Source: an uncultured Flavobacteriales bacterium
GTDB lineage: Bacteria > Bacteroidota > Bacteroidia > Flavobacteriales_D > Crocinitomicaceae
DNA length: 12,019 bases
Assembly: GCA_905479845.1 (NCBI GenBank)
Contig: CAJQOB010000267.1
Span: 1-12,019, forward strand
Reading direction: 5' to 3'
Shown: piece by piece, positions 5,783 to 12,019 of the stretch
Layout: each line of letters opens with the position of its first letter
Position numbering within the stretch: the stretch's first letter is position 1
Translations under genes and position numbers: made by a program
Notes under the pieces: model-generated
Seen by the model: only the letters and a program-made list of their open reading frames with translations
Database searches by the model: none
Told to the model about the DNA's origin: nothing

Positions 5783-6141
5783 TTCTTATTCGCAACTGTT
5801 TTTCTTCTACCTTTTCTAGTACGTGAGTTGTTCTTCGTACGCTGTCCTCTCAATGGAAGTCCAGATCTGTGACGAATTCCTCTTTGACATCCGATGTCCA
5901 TCAAACGTTTGATGTTTGTTTGAACTTCTGAACGCAATGCACCTTCAACTTTGATTTCGTTCATTGCTGTACGAATTGCTCCAAGTTGATCATCGTTCCA
6001 ATCTTGAACTTTGGTACTTTCGTCAACTCCAGCCGTTGCAAGAACTTTACGGGCTGTGCTTCTTCCGATTCCGTATACATACGTTAATCCGATAACACCT
6101 CTTTTGTTTTTTGGTAGATCAATACCTGCTATACGTGCCAT
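5776..6141 (-). CDS. rpsM: Ribosomal protein uS13
   Basis: uS13 is in the 30S head, contacts the P-site tRNA and bridges to the 50S subunit. The 121-residue product begins MARIAGIDLPKNKRGVIGLTYVYGIGRSTARKVL, with the GIG of the helix-two-turn-helix fold, and has the signature GCQRGIRHRSGLPLRGQRTKNNSRTRKG before a lysine-rich tail. Start at 6139-6141 follows rpmJ by only 3 nt, so the two are probably translationally coupled. Its stop codon lies inside a possible hairpin (5764-5782) that opens the structured spacer toward rpsK. Normal length for the phylum. Confidence 0.98.
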   Translation of the reverse strand: MARIAGIDLPKNKRGVIGLTYVYGIGRSTARKVLATAGVDESTKVQDWNDDQLGAIRTAMNEIKVEGALRSEVQTNIKRLMDIGCQRGIRHRSGLPLRGQRTKNNSRTRKGRRKTVANKKK

Positions 6142-6144
6142 ATC

Positions 6145-6261
6145 TTATCCTTGTCTTTGTTTGAATTTAGGATTCTTCTTGTTAATCACGTAAACTACTC
6201 CTTTACGTTTAACGATCTTGCAATCTGCAGAACGTTTTTTTACTGATGCTCTTACTTTCAT
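6145..6261 (-). CDS. rpmJ: Ribosomal protein bL36, zinc-free form
   Basis: bL36 is the smallest 50S protein and stabilises 23S rRNA near the peptidyl-transferase region. The 38-codon frame reads MKVRASVKKRSADCKIVKRK then GVVYVINKKNPKFKQRQG, the whole family length. The zinc ribbon of the typical form needs three Cys and one His; only Cys14 remains, the others being replaced by Ser, Asn and Phe. This is a C- L36, as commonly seen in Bacteroidota and linked in the literature to zinc-limited expression of paralogues; here it is in the main operon and so is probably the housekeeping copy. It follows infA by 109 nt and precedes rpsM by 3 nt. Confidence 0.97.
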   Translation of the reverse strand: MKVRASVKKRSADCKIVKRKGVVYVINKKNPKFKQRQG

Positions 6262-6330
6262 CTTTCTTGTTATTAATCTGCTTTCGAATTTCGCTTGAAT
6301 CTCCAGTACTCAGTACCTCCACTCTTGCGA

Positions 6331-6368
6331 GCGAGCTATATGGCTCGCATATCGAAAACTTCGTTTTC
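6331..6368 (-). other. Two hairpins in the infA-rpmJ spacer
   Basis: Two nt after the infA stop the transcript has GAAAAC-GAA-GTTTTC (6354-6368, 6 bp), then GCGAGC-CATATA-GCTCGC (6331-6348, 6 bp of G-C-rich stem) followed by a partial repeat of the right arm (GCTCGCTCGC). No T-run follows, so intrinsic termination is not indicated. They mark the border between the spc-like and alpha-like parts of the cluster and could be a processing or pausing site. Confidence 0.4.
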
Positions 6369-6370
6369 TC

Positions 6371-6589
6371 TTATTTATATCTAAATGTAATTCTACCTTT
6401 TGTTAAATCGTAAGGCGACATTTCAACTTTTACACGGTCTCCTGGAAGAATCTTAATGTAGTACATTCTCATTTTCCCTGAGATGTGCGCCGTAATAACG
6501 TGCCCATTTTCTAACTCTACACGGAACATCGCATTTGACAATGCTTCGATGATTACTCCGTCTTGTTCGATTGATGCTTGTTTTGCCAT
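6371..6589 (-). CDS. infA: Translation initiation factor IF-1
   Basis: IF-1 is an OB-fold protein that blocks the ribosomal A site during initiation and assists IF-2 and IF-3. The 72-residue frame MAKQASIEQDGVIIEALSNA...MFRVELENGHVITAHISGKMRM...YIKILPGDRVKVEMSPYDLTKGRITFRYK is a full-length, textbook IF-1 with the S1-type OB fold throughout. The start is 3 nt after the secY stop, giving tight coupling. Placement between secY and rpmJ is common outside the gammaproteobacteria. A 109-nt spacer with two hairpins separates it from rpmJ. Confidence 0.98.
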   Translation of the reverse strand: MAKQASIEQDGVIIEALSNAMFRVELENGHVITAHISGKMRMYYIKILPGDRVKVEMSPYDLTKGRITFRYK

Positions 6590-6592
6590 ATC

Positions 6593-7930
6593 TTACATTC
6601 CTGAAGTTTCTCCTTGAGTTCTTCTACCTTGAATTCTTGTTCCATCCATCAAACTATCCATCTGACGGTTCAACAAGTAAGATTCAATTTGTTGTAGAGT
6701 ATCCAAGACAACTCCTACCATAATTAATAATGATGTACCTCCAAAGAACATTGCGAAGGCATCATTCACACCTGCCAATTTGGCGATAGCTGGAATGATT
6801 GCTATGAACGCTAAGAACACAGATCCAGGGAACGTAATTCGTGATACCAATGAATCGATGTAGCTTGCTGTCTCTTCACCTGGACGAATCCCTGGGATGA
6901 AACCACCACTCTTTTTCAAATCATCAGCGATCTTACGTGGGTTAATCATGATGGCTGTGTAGAAGTACGTAAAGATGATAATCAGGATGGCCAACGTTAA
7001 GTTGTAACCGAATCCGTAGATATCTCCGAATACTTGAGCCATGAATCCTGTACCGTCACCGGCGAAGATCATGATTGGAACCGTCATAATCGCTTGAGCG
7101 AAGATAATCGGCATTACCCCAGATGCATTTACTTTAATTGGAAGGTAGTTACGTGCACCTTGCTCTTCAGCAGCACGATTACCTGCAATACGCTTAGCGG
7201 TATTGAGCGGTACTTTTCGTACACCTTGAACAATTAGCACTGTACCAAGAACTACCACCATAAAGGCAAAGATTTCCAATACAATTGCTAACAAGTTACC
7301 TTGAGCGTACTTGAACGAGAATTCAGCCATGAATGCTTCAGGGAGACGAGCAAGGATACCAACAGTAATCAATAATGAAATACCGTTTCCGATTCCTTTG
7401 TCTGTGATGCGCTCACCGAGCCAAACTGCGAACATTGCTCCTGCTACAAGTACTGTAATCGATTGTACCCACCAGAAAGTACCAGCGTCAACTGGCAGTG
7501 CTCCTTTAGACTCAACATATAAGTTAAGGTAAGAAGGTGCTTGAAGGGCACAGATCACGATTGTCAATACACGCGTGAACATGTTAATTCTTTTTCGTCC
7601 AGACTCACCTTCTTGCTGCATTTTTTGTACAGCAGGCACAGCCATTCCGAGGAGTTGCATGATGATAGACGCACTAATGTACGGCATAATACCAAGTGCC
7701 ATTATCGACGCATTGGTAAACCCACCTCCTGAAAATAGCGAAAGTAGTGTTTCCAACATGTTGGCATCACCTGCTTCTTGCGCTTGTTGCAGGGCAGTGT
7801 AATTCACCCCTGGCAAAATAATGAACGAACCTATTCGATAGATAAGAATTAGACCCAACGTAAGTAGTATACGCTTTCTTAATTCTTCTACTTTCCAGAT
7901 ATTCTTAATATTTTCTATAAACTTCTTCAT
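6593..7930 (-). CDS. secY: Protein translocase channel subunit SecY
   Basis: SecY is the channel of the SecYEG translocon in the inner membrane. From the ATG at 7928-7930 the product is 445 residues; a TTG two codons upstream (7934-7936) is possible but less likely than ATG followed by KKFIENIKNIWKVEELRKR. Ten hydrophobic segments are visible, roughly at 21-42, 74-97, 119-138, 152-172, 182-200, 212-236, 271-290, 309-330, 367-388 and 393-414. The signature GIMPYISASIIMQLL is in segment 2, and the conserved cytosolic loops contain LGERITDKGIGNGISLLI and the SGGFIPGIRPG motif. A Gly-rich plug region (SLFSGGGF) precedes segment 2. It sits between rplO and infA as in standard spc operons. Confidence 0.98.
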   Translation of the reverse strand: MKKFIENIKNIWKVEELRKRILLTLGLILIYRIGSFIILPGVNYTALQQAQEAGDANMLETLLSLFSGGGFTNASIMALGIMPYISASIIMQLLGMAVPAVQKMQQEGESGRKRINMFTRVLTIVICALQAPSYLNLYVESKGALPVDAGTFWWVQSITVLVAGAMFAVWLGERITDKGIGNGISLLITVGILARLPEAFMAEFSFKYAQGNLLAIVLEIFAFMVVVLGTVLIVQGVRKVPLNTAKRIAGNRAAEEQGARNYLPIKVNASGVMPIIFAQAIMTVPIMIFAGDGTGFMAQVFGDIYGFGYNLTLAILIIIFTYFYTAIMINPRKIADDLKKSGGFIPGIRPGEETASYIDSLVSRITFPGSVFLAFIAIIPAIAKLAGVNDAFAMFFGGTSLLIMVGVVLDTLQQIESYLLNRQMDSLMDGTRIQGRRTQGETSGM

Positions 7931-7955
7931 CTGCAAAAAATGTTGGCAAATTTAA

Positions 7956-8402
7956 TTAGATTTCTGAACAATTCCCACCTTGTGCTTCAATTGCTGCTTT
8001 AGCAGAAGCTGAAAACTTGTGAGCTGCTACGTCAATCTTCGATTTCAATTCACCGCGACCTAAGATCTTTACTAACTCATTACGAGATACTAAGCCGTTT
8101 GCTTGAAGAACTTCATGATTAATCTCAGTCACTTGTTTGCGCTCGACTAAATCTTGAATAATATCCAAATTAATTGCTTTGTACTCTACTCTGTTTCTGT
8201 TTGTAAATCCAAATTTAGGAACTCGACGTTGAAGTGGCATTTGTCCACCTTCGAAACCGATTTTTCTTGAGTATCCTGATCTAGATTTTGCTCCTTTATG
8301 TCCACGCGTTGACGTTCCACCACGGCCAGACCCCTGACCACGAGCGATACGTTTTCTGTTCTTTGTAGAACCTGACGCTGGAGTTAAATTATGTAAATTC
8401 AT
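7956..8402 (-). CDS. rplO: Ribosomal protein uL15
   Basis: uL15 is a 50S protein important for late assembly around 23S rRNA. The 148-residue product opens MNLHNLTPASGSTKNRKRIARGQGSGRGGTSTRGHKGAKSRSG, the long basic extended tail typical of the family, then GFEGGQMPLQRRVPKFGF, and a globular C-terminal part with ILGRGELKSKIDVAAHKFSASAKAAIEAQGG. Normal length. It follows rpmD by 48 nt, a spacer with a small GCTGA-ATA-TCAGC hairpin (8425-8437), and is followed by secY, matching the spc order. Confidence 0.98.
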   Translation of the reverse strand: MNLHNLTPASGSTKNRKRIARGQGSGRGGTSTRGHKGAKSRSGYSRKIGFEGGQMPLQRRVPKFGFTNRNRVEYKAINLDIIQDLVERKQVTEINHEVLQANGLVSRNELVKILGRGELKSKIDVAAHKFSASAKAAIEAQGGNCSEI

Positions 8403-8450
8403 TTTAATGCGTTTTTAGTGCTTTGCTGATATTCAGCTTAGCGATTTCGA

Positions 8451-8627
8451 TTACTCAACTACTTCTACTAAGTGTTGAACTTTCTTTACCATACCAAGGA
8501 TCTGAGGAGTTGCTTCATGTTCTACGACGTGATTCAACTTTTTCAATCCTAACGCTTTAATCGTTGCTTTTTGTCTTGCAGTGCGATTAATAGCGCTTCT
8601 AACTTGCTTTACTTTAATTGTAGCCAT
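8451..8627 (-). CDS. rpmD: Ribosomal protein uL30
   Basis: This small 50S protein is encoded between rpsE and rplO. The ATG at 8625-8627 opens a 58-residue frame beginning MATIKVKQVRSAINRTARQK, then ATIKALGLKKLNHVVEHEAT and PQILGMVKKVQHLVEVVE, ending with TAA at 8451-8453. The R-S-x-I-x-R and LGLKKLN motifs and the length (about 60) are those of bacterial L30. It starts 11 nt after the rpsE stop. Its position in the conserved order makes the call secure. Confidence 0.96.
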   Translation of the reverse strand: MATIKVKQVRSAINRTARQKATIKALGLKKLNHVVEHEATPQILGMVKKVQHLVEVVE

Positions 8628-8638
8628 GTCTTTTTCTA

Positions 8639-9157
8639 TTAACCGTTAAACACTTTATCCAATTCAACACCACGTTGCTTAGCTACCTGAACTGCATCTC
8701 TCATTTGAGAAAGTGCGTCAATAGTTGCTTTAACTACGTTATGTGGATTTGAAGATCCTTGTGACTTTGCTAGTATATTGTGAATACCTGCACTCTCCAA
8801 TACAGCACGCATCGCACCGCCGGCGATAACTCCTGTACCTTCTGAAGCTGGTCTCAACAAAACGCGAGCTCCACTATACTTCCCTTTTTGGAAGTGAGGA
8901 ACTGTTCCGTGTAAAATTGGAACTCTGATTAGGTTTTTCTTAGCATCATCGATTCCTTTAGCGATAGCTTCAGTAACCTCTTTTGCTTTTCCTAATCCGT
9001 GACCAACAATACCGTTTTCATCACCAACTACAACAATTGCGGAAAAACTGAAAGTACGACCACCCTTAGTAACCTTAGTTACACGATTAACTGACACGAG
9101 ACGATCTTTCAACTCGATGTCTGCAGATTTTACTCTGTTTATTGTTTGTGCTGCCAT
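8639..9157 (-). CDS. rpsE: Ribosomal protein uS5
   Basis: uS5 lies at the 30S mRNA entry pore and affects decoding accuracy. The 172-residue product has an N-terminal double-stranded-RNA-binding-like domain (about 17-80) with LVSVNRVTKVTKGGRTFSFSAIVVVGD and GIVGHGLGKAKEVTEAIAKGIDDAKKNL, then the C-terminal ribosomal fold with LLRPASEGTGVIAGGAMRAVLESAGI. The start codon is 2 nt after the rplR stop, so translation is probably coupled. Length and motifs are standard. Confidence 0.98.
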   Translation of the reverse strand: MAAQTINRVKSADIELKDRLVSVNRVTKVTKGGRTFSFSAIVVVGDENGIVGHGLGKAKEVTEAIAKGIDDAKKNLIRVPILHGTVPHFQKGKYSGARVLLRPASEGTGVIAGGAMRAVLESAGIHNILAKSQGSSNPHNVVKATIDALSQMRDAVQVAKQRGVELDKVFNG

Positions 9158-9159
9158 TC

Positions 9160-9513
9160 TTAAAATTTTAATCCGCCTTCTCTTGCTGAGTCAGCCAATG
9201 TTTTAACTCTACCGTGATACAAGTATCCGTTTCTATCGAATACTACTGTTGTAATTCCGGCTTTTACTGCTTTTTCTGCAACCTCTTTACCAACAACTGC
9301 TGCTTGATCCGTCTTAGATCCTTTTTCTGCTGCTTTGTTATTGTAAGATGACGCTGATACTAAAGTTTTACCAGAATTGTCATCGATGATTTGAGCATAA
9401 ATTTGTTTGTTACTTCTGAAAACAGACAAACGAGGTTGCTCAGCAGAACCAAAAATATTCTTTCTGATTCTACGTTTAATTTTTGCTCTTCTTTTCGTTT
9501 TGCTTAATGCCAT
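9160..9513 (-). CDS. rplR: Ribosomal protein uL18
   Basis: uL18 binds 5S rRNA with L5 and L25 in the central protuberance. The 117-residue product opens MALSKTKRRAKIKRRIRKNI, then PRLSVFRSNKQIYAQIIDD and ends VVFDRNGYLYHGRVKTLADSAREGGLKF, the highly conserved C-terminal motif. It starts 38 nt after rplF, in an AT-rich spacer with nothing recognisable, and ends 2 nt before rpsE. Full length and typical. Confidence 0.98.
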   Translation of the reverse strand: MALSKTKRRAKIKRRIRKNIFGSAEQPRLSVFRSNKQIYAQIIDDNSGKTLVSASSYNNKAAEKGSKTDQAAVVGKEVAEKAVKAGITTVVFDRNGYLYHGRVKTLADSAREGGLKF

Positions 9514-9551
9514 AACTCTTAAGATATCTTTCTAATTACTAATACTGCGAC

Positions 9552-10103
9552 CTATTTCGCTGCTGATTTACCAGCTTTTCTTCGAAGCTCTTCACCAACA
9601 TACTTCACACCTTTACCTTTGTACGGCTCTGGTTTTCTTAGGGAACGAATTTTGGCTGCAGCTTGTCCTACCAATTGTTTGTCGTGAGACTCTAGTGTTA
9701 CAATTGGGGCCTTTCCTTTTTCGGAAACAGCTGACACCTTAAGTTCTGAAGGAAACTCTATAACGATTGGGTGAGAGAAACCTAATGCTAGTTCCAACTT
9801 TTGACCAGTTGCAACTGCACGGTAACCAACTCCTACCACTTCTAATTCCTTCTTGTACCCTTCCGAAACTCCAACGATCATGTTGGCAACTAATGCTCTG
9901 TAAAGACCATGTTTTGCTCTGTGATCAGGTGCGTCTGATTCGCGGGTGAAAGTTATTGTTCCGTCCTCAATGTTCATTGAAATACAAGAATCCATTTCTT
10001 GTTTCAATTCACCTTTTGAGCCCTTCACTGTAACTACGTTACTGTCAACTTTCACTTCTACTCCACTCGGGATTGTTACTGGGGATTTACCTATCCTTGA
10101 CAT
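9552..10103 (-). CDS. rplF: Ribosomal protein uL6
   Basis: uL6 is a 50S protein near the factor-binding centre, made of two similar beta-alpha domains. The 183-residue product starts MSRIGKSPVTIPSGVEVKVD, has the repeat-like halves GSKGELKQEM and GFSHPIVIEFPSEL, and carries the family signature PEPYKGKGVKYVGEELRRKAGK near residues 157-178. Length is normal. It lies 18 nt downstream of rpsH and 38 nt upstream of rplR. Confidence 0.98.
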   Translation of the reverse strand: MSRIGKSPVTIPSGVEVKVDSNVVTVKGSKGELKQEMDSCISMNIEDGTITFTRESDAPDHRAKHGLYRALVANMIVGVSEGYKKELEVVGVGYRAVATGQKLELALGFSHPIVIEFPSELKVSAVSEKGKAPIVTLESHDKQLVGQAAAKIRSLRKPEPYKGKGVKYVGEELRRKAGKSAAK

Positions 10104-10121
10104 TTTTCTTGACTTAAAAAA

Positions 10122-10520
10122 TTAATATACGTAGCAGATAACTTCTCCGCCTACGTTTTCTCTTTTCGCTTCTTTGTTCGTGATCAACCCTTTAGATGTT
10201 GATACGATTGCAACTCCAAGTCCGTTCAATACACGTGGCATATCTTTTGAACTTGCATAAGTACGCAAACCTGGGCTAGAAATTCGTTGCAATTTTGTGA
10301 TTGCAGGAACTTTCGTAGAAGGATTGTACTTCAAAGCGATTCTGATGATTCCTTGTTTGTTATCTTCTTCAAATTTGAAGTCTCGGATGTAACCTTGATC
10401 AAATAAAATTTTGGTCATTTCACGCTTGATGTTAGAACCTGGAATCTCTACCATTTTCTTTCGTGCAGCGCTTGCGTTACGGATTCGAGTCAGATAATCT
10501 GCTATTGGATCTGTATTCAT
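10122..10520 (-). CDS. rpsH: Ribosomal protein uS8
   Basis: uS8 is a primary binder of 16S rRNA helix 21 and in E. coli represses the spc operon by binding its mRNA. The 132-residue product starts MNTDPIADYLTRIRNASAARKKMVEIP and ends with ISSPGLRTYASSKDMPRVLNGLGVAIVSTSKGLITNKEA and VGGEVICYVY, the S8 signature region. Unlike its neighbours it is preceded by a long spacer (148 nt after rpsN) that contains swapped inverted repeats and a TATCTTTG promoter-like element. This suggests rpsH and downstream genes are separately controlled, perhaps by S8 itself. The S8-binding helix is not recognisable by eye. Confidence 0.98.
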   Translation of the reverse strand: MNTDPIADYLTRIRNASAARKKMVEIPGSNIKREMTKILFDQGYIRDFKFEEDNKQGIIRIALKYNPSTKVPAITKLQRISSPGLRTYASSKDMPRVLNGLGVAIVSTSKGLITNKEAKRENVGGEVICYVY

Positions 10521-10589
10521 ATTGTTTATTTGCGGTAACGGTTTTCAATTTTTTTTAGTTGAACCTGAAACCAGTTTATACTTTTTTTG

Positions 10590-10646
10590 GAGGGCAAAGA
10601 TATAAAGACAAAAGATGAAAGACTAATTTGCCCTCATCTTTATATC
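10590..10646 (-). repeat. Swapped (interleaved) perfect inverted repeats upstream of rpsH
   Basis: In transcript order the arms are GATATAAAGA (10637-10646), GAGGGCAAA (10627-10635), an 18-nt spacer, TCTTTATATC (10599-10608), TTTGCCCTC (10590-10598). Each arm is the exact complement of the arm two places on (10 bp and 9 bp), so the two stems cross. A third stem, AAAGATGA/TCATCTTT (10634-10641 with 10611-10618, 8 bp), shares bases with both. With linkers of 1 and 0 nt the two long stems are unlikely to form fully together, so mutually exclusive hairpins are the natural reading. Confidence 0.75.
10595..10602 (-). promoter_or_regulatory. Candidate -7 promoter element upstream of rpsH
   Basis: TATCTTTG on the minus strand matches the Bacteroidota TAnnTTTG consensus and lies 75 nt before the rpsH start. 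It is formed exactly where two repeat arms meet. No TTG stands at the ideal 19-nt spacing upstream (the bases there are AGT), so an internal promoter is possible but not well supported. Confidence 0.3.
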
Positions 10647-10668
10647 CATTATTACCTTTAGAACTCTC

Positions 10669-10983
10669 TTACCAGCTTGCTTTTTTAACACCTGGGATCT
10701 TTCCATCAAGTGCCATTTGGCGGAAAGTCACACGTGAAATTCCGAACTGGCGCATGTATCCACGAGGACGTCCAGTCAAACCACAACGGTTATGACCACG
10801 AACTTTCGCAGAGTTAGCAGGAAGTTTTTGCAATGCGATCATTGCATCCCACTTTTTCTCTTGCATTTCCTCAGACTCATCTGATGATTTCAAGATAGCT
10901 GTTAACTCAGCACGCTTATCAGCGTAACGAGCTGCCATTCTTGCTCTTTTGCGCTCACGCGCTTTCATTGATTCTTTTGCCAT
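10669..10983 (-). CDS. rpsN: Ribosomal protein uS14, long zinc-free type
   Basis: uS14 is a late-assembling 30S head protein near S3 and S10. The 104-residue product starts MAKESMKARERKRARMAARY and ends with VRGHNRCGLTGRPRGYMRQFGISRVTFRQMALDGKIPGVKKASW, the conserved S14 core. Only one of the zinc-ribbon cysteines remains, so this is the long C- form like that of E. coli. Compared with the roughly 89-residue form I remember for other Bacteroidota, residues about 33-48 (SSDESEEMQEKKWDAM) look like an acidic insertion. It starts 6 nt after the rplE stop and is followed by the 148-nt repeat-bearing spacer. Confidence 0.97.
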   Translation of the reverse strand: MAKESMKARERKRARMAARYADKRAELTAILKSSDESEEMQEKKWDAMIALQKLPANSAKVRGHNRCGLTGRPRGYMRQFGISRVTFRQMALDGKIPGVKKASW

Positions 10984-10989
10984 CTCGTC

Positions 10990-11541
10990 TTATTTTTTAA
11001 TAAATGGGAAACCAAATGCATCTAACAATGCTTTACCTTCTTCATCACTATCTGCTGTTGTTACGAACGTGATATCCATTCCCATGATACGATTTACTTT
11101 ATCGATATCAATCTCAGGAAAGATGATGTGTTCCTTAACACCAAAGTTGAAGTTTCCGCGTCCGTCAAATCCTTTTGGGTTAATCCCACGGAAGTCACGA
11201 GTACGAGGCAAGGCAACAGCGATCAAACGGTCAAGGAAATCGTACATACGATCTCCACGAAGAGTAACCTTCGTACCTACTGGCATTCCTTTTCTCAATT
11301 TGAAGTTAGAGATATCTTTTTTCGACATCGTAGAGATAGCCTTTTGACCAGCGATACGTGAAAGATCTTCCACTGCGTGATCAATAAGTTTTTTATCTGC
11401 TACGGCATCACCGATACCTTGGCTTATTACAATCTTAGTCAATTTCGGTACCTTCATTACTGTCGTGTAACCGAACTGCTCTTTAAGGGCTGGAACTATC
11501 TCCCCCTTATACATTTCTCGAAGTCTTGGTGTATATTCCAT
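10990..11541 (-). CDS. rplE: Ribosomal protein uL5
   Basis: uL5 binds 5S rRNA and contacts P-site tRNA in the central protuberance. The 183-residue product opens MEYTPRLREMYKGEIVPALKEQFGY and has VPKLTKIVISQGIGDA, KLRKGMPVGTKVTLRGDRMYDFLDRLIAVALPRTRDFRG and a C-terminal DIDKVNRIMGMDITFVTTADSDEEGKALLDAFGFPF, all family hallmarks. Its ATG overlaps the rplX stop by one base (TAATG at 11539-11543), a classic translational-coupling junction. In E. coli the S8 repressor site lies at the start of this gene; here the overlap leaves no room for a separate leader. Confidence 0.98.
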   Translation of the reverse strand: MEYTPRLREMYKGEIVPALKEQFGYTTVMKVPKLTKIVISQGIGDAVADKKLIDHAVEDLSRIAGQKAISTMSKKDISNFKLRKGMPVGTKVTLRGDRMYDFLDRLIAVALPRTRDFRGINPKGFDGRGNFNFGVKEHIIFPEIDIDKVNRIMGMDITFVTTADSDEEGKALLDAFGFPFIKK

Positions 11542-11858
11542 TATTTGATCTCCTCTCCGGATTTTTTAGAATAACGTACTATTTTCCCATCCTTATTAGG
11601 CTTTCTTCCGATACGAGTAGCTTCACCATTTACCACAACCATAAGGTTAGAGATATGGATTCCTGCTTCTGTTTCGACAATTCCTCCTTCAGGATTTGAC
11701 GCACTTGGCTTCTGGTGTTTCTTCATAAGATTAACACCTTCTACCGTTGCGCGATTCTTGTTGCGGTCGATTGAAAGGACATTCCCTTCTTGACCGTTCG
11801 CTTCACCGCTAATTACTTTAACAGTGTCTCCTACTTTAACGTGTAATTTCTGTTGCAT
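11541..11858 (-). CDS. rplX: Ribosomal protein uL24
   Basis: uL24 is an early 50S assembly initiator. The 105-residue product opens MQQKLHVKVGDTVKVISGEANGQEGNVLSIDRNKNRATVEGVNL, containing the KOW motif (about 9-38), and goes on with HQKPSASNPEGGIVETEAGIHISNLMVV, the usual L24 sequence. It starts 13 nt after the rplN stop and overlaps rplE by one base. Length is normal. Confidence 0.98.
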   Translation of the reverse strand: MQQKLHVKVGDTVKVISGEANGQEGNVLSIDRNKNRATVEGVNLMKKHQKPSASNPEGGIVETEAGIHISNLMVVVNGEATRIGRKPNKDGKIVRYSKKSGEEIK

Positions 11859-11871
11859 AACTTCAATTATT

Positions 11872-12019
11872 TTAAAGTACCTCAGGAGCCAACGATACGA
11901 CTTTCATAAAGTCTGCATCACGAAGCTCTCGAGCAACCGGTCCAAAAATACGTGTTCCTCTCATTTCACCTGCTTGGTTCAAGATAACGCAAGCGTTATC
12001 ATCAAAGCGGATATAAGAG
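11872..12019 (-). CDS. rplN: Ribosomal protein uL14, C-terminal end (runs off the window)
   Basis: uL14 sits at the 50S-30S interface. The last 48 codons before TAA at 11872-11874 read SYIRFDDNACVILNQAGEMR, then GTRIFGPVARELRDADFMKV and VSLAPEVL. The GTRIFGPVARELR motif and the ending are diagnostic of L14. The 5' part, roughly 60% of the usual 122 residues, lies beyond the window end. It precedes rplX by 13 nt, the standard order. Confidence 0.96.
   Translation of the reverse strand, partial: SYIRFDDNACVILNQAGEMRGTRIFGPVARELRDADFMKVVSLAPEVL

Noticed and set aside
7034..7802. Several plus-strand open frames of 60-75 codons across secY, and others opposite rpoA, rpsD, rplF and rplE.
   Set aside because: They are antisense shadows of highly conserved genes, with no signal peptide, domain, promoter or family resemblance.
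7947..7954. TAAATTTG on the minus strand in the rplO-secY gap, a perfect -7 promoter match.
   Set aside because: The only nearby upstream TTG gives a 14-nt spacing, far from 19, and the element overlaps the rplO stop region of an AT-rich gap, so chance is likely.
10590..10646. Classical H-type pseudoknot formed by the crossed repeats.
   Set aside because: The linkers of 1 and 0 nt cannot easily cross 9- and 10-bp helices, so both stems fully formed at once is sterically doubtful; alternative hairpins are preferred.

Overview
This window is the distal part of the large ribosomal-protein supercluster of a Bacteroidota bacterium, all on the minus strand, followed by two housekeeping metabolic genes. 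It looks flavobacterial, perhaps close to Crocinitomicaceae or Fluviicola. The affiliation rests on: L36, S4 and S14 that have lost zinc-ligand cysteines; infA lying between secY and rpmJ; an acidic-tailed, extended L17; a TTG-N19-TAnnTTTG promoter typical of the phylum; starts with little Shine-Dalgarno sequence; and rplQ followed by carA and eno, an order I recall from flavobacteria. The exact genus is not established from sequence alone.

Reading in the direction of transcription (high to low coordinates), the spc part is rplN (3' end only), rplX, rplE, rpsN, rpsH, rplF, rplR, rpsE, rpmD, rplO, secY, infA. It is mostly tightly packed, with gaps of -1 to 48 nt. The exception is a 148-nt rpsN-rpsH spacer that contains perfect inverted repeats in an unusual swapped order. 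The alpha part, rpmJ, rpsM, rpsK, rpsD, rpoA, rplQ, follows after a 109-nt spacer. It is much looser, with spacers of 177, 163, 106 and 99 nt, each holding at least one perfect dyad able to form a hairpin in the transcript. The rpsM-rpsK spacer can fold into a closed multi-helix structure. A strong intrinsic terminator ends the cluster after rplQ.

Between the ribosomal cluster and carA lies an unrecognised gene for a secreted 125-residue protein with eight cysteines, with its own terminator. Then come carA, behind a near-consensus Bacteroidota promoter but split by an apparent one-base deletion, and the first 193 codons of enolase, 2 nt behind carA.

Together the genes make ribosomal subunits, initiation factor IF-1, the RNA polymerase alpha subunit and the SecY translocon channel, plus a pyrimidine/arginine precursor enzyme subunit and a glycolytic enzyme. 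I see no mobile element, tRNA, rRNA, CRISPR array or phage gene. The features most worth attention are the structured spacers, which are candidate cis-regulatory RNAs for ribosomal-protein autoregulation in a phylum where those sites are poorly known, and the carA frameshift. No stretch above 300 bases lacks a gene.
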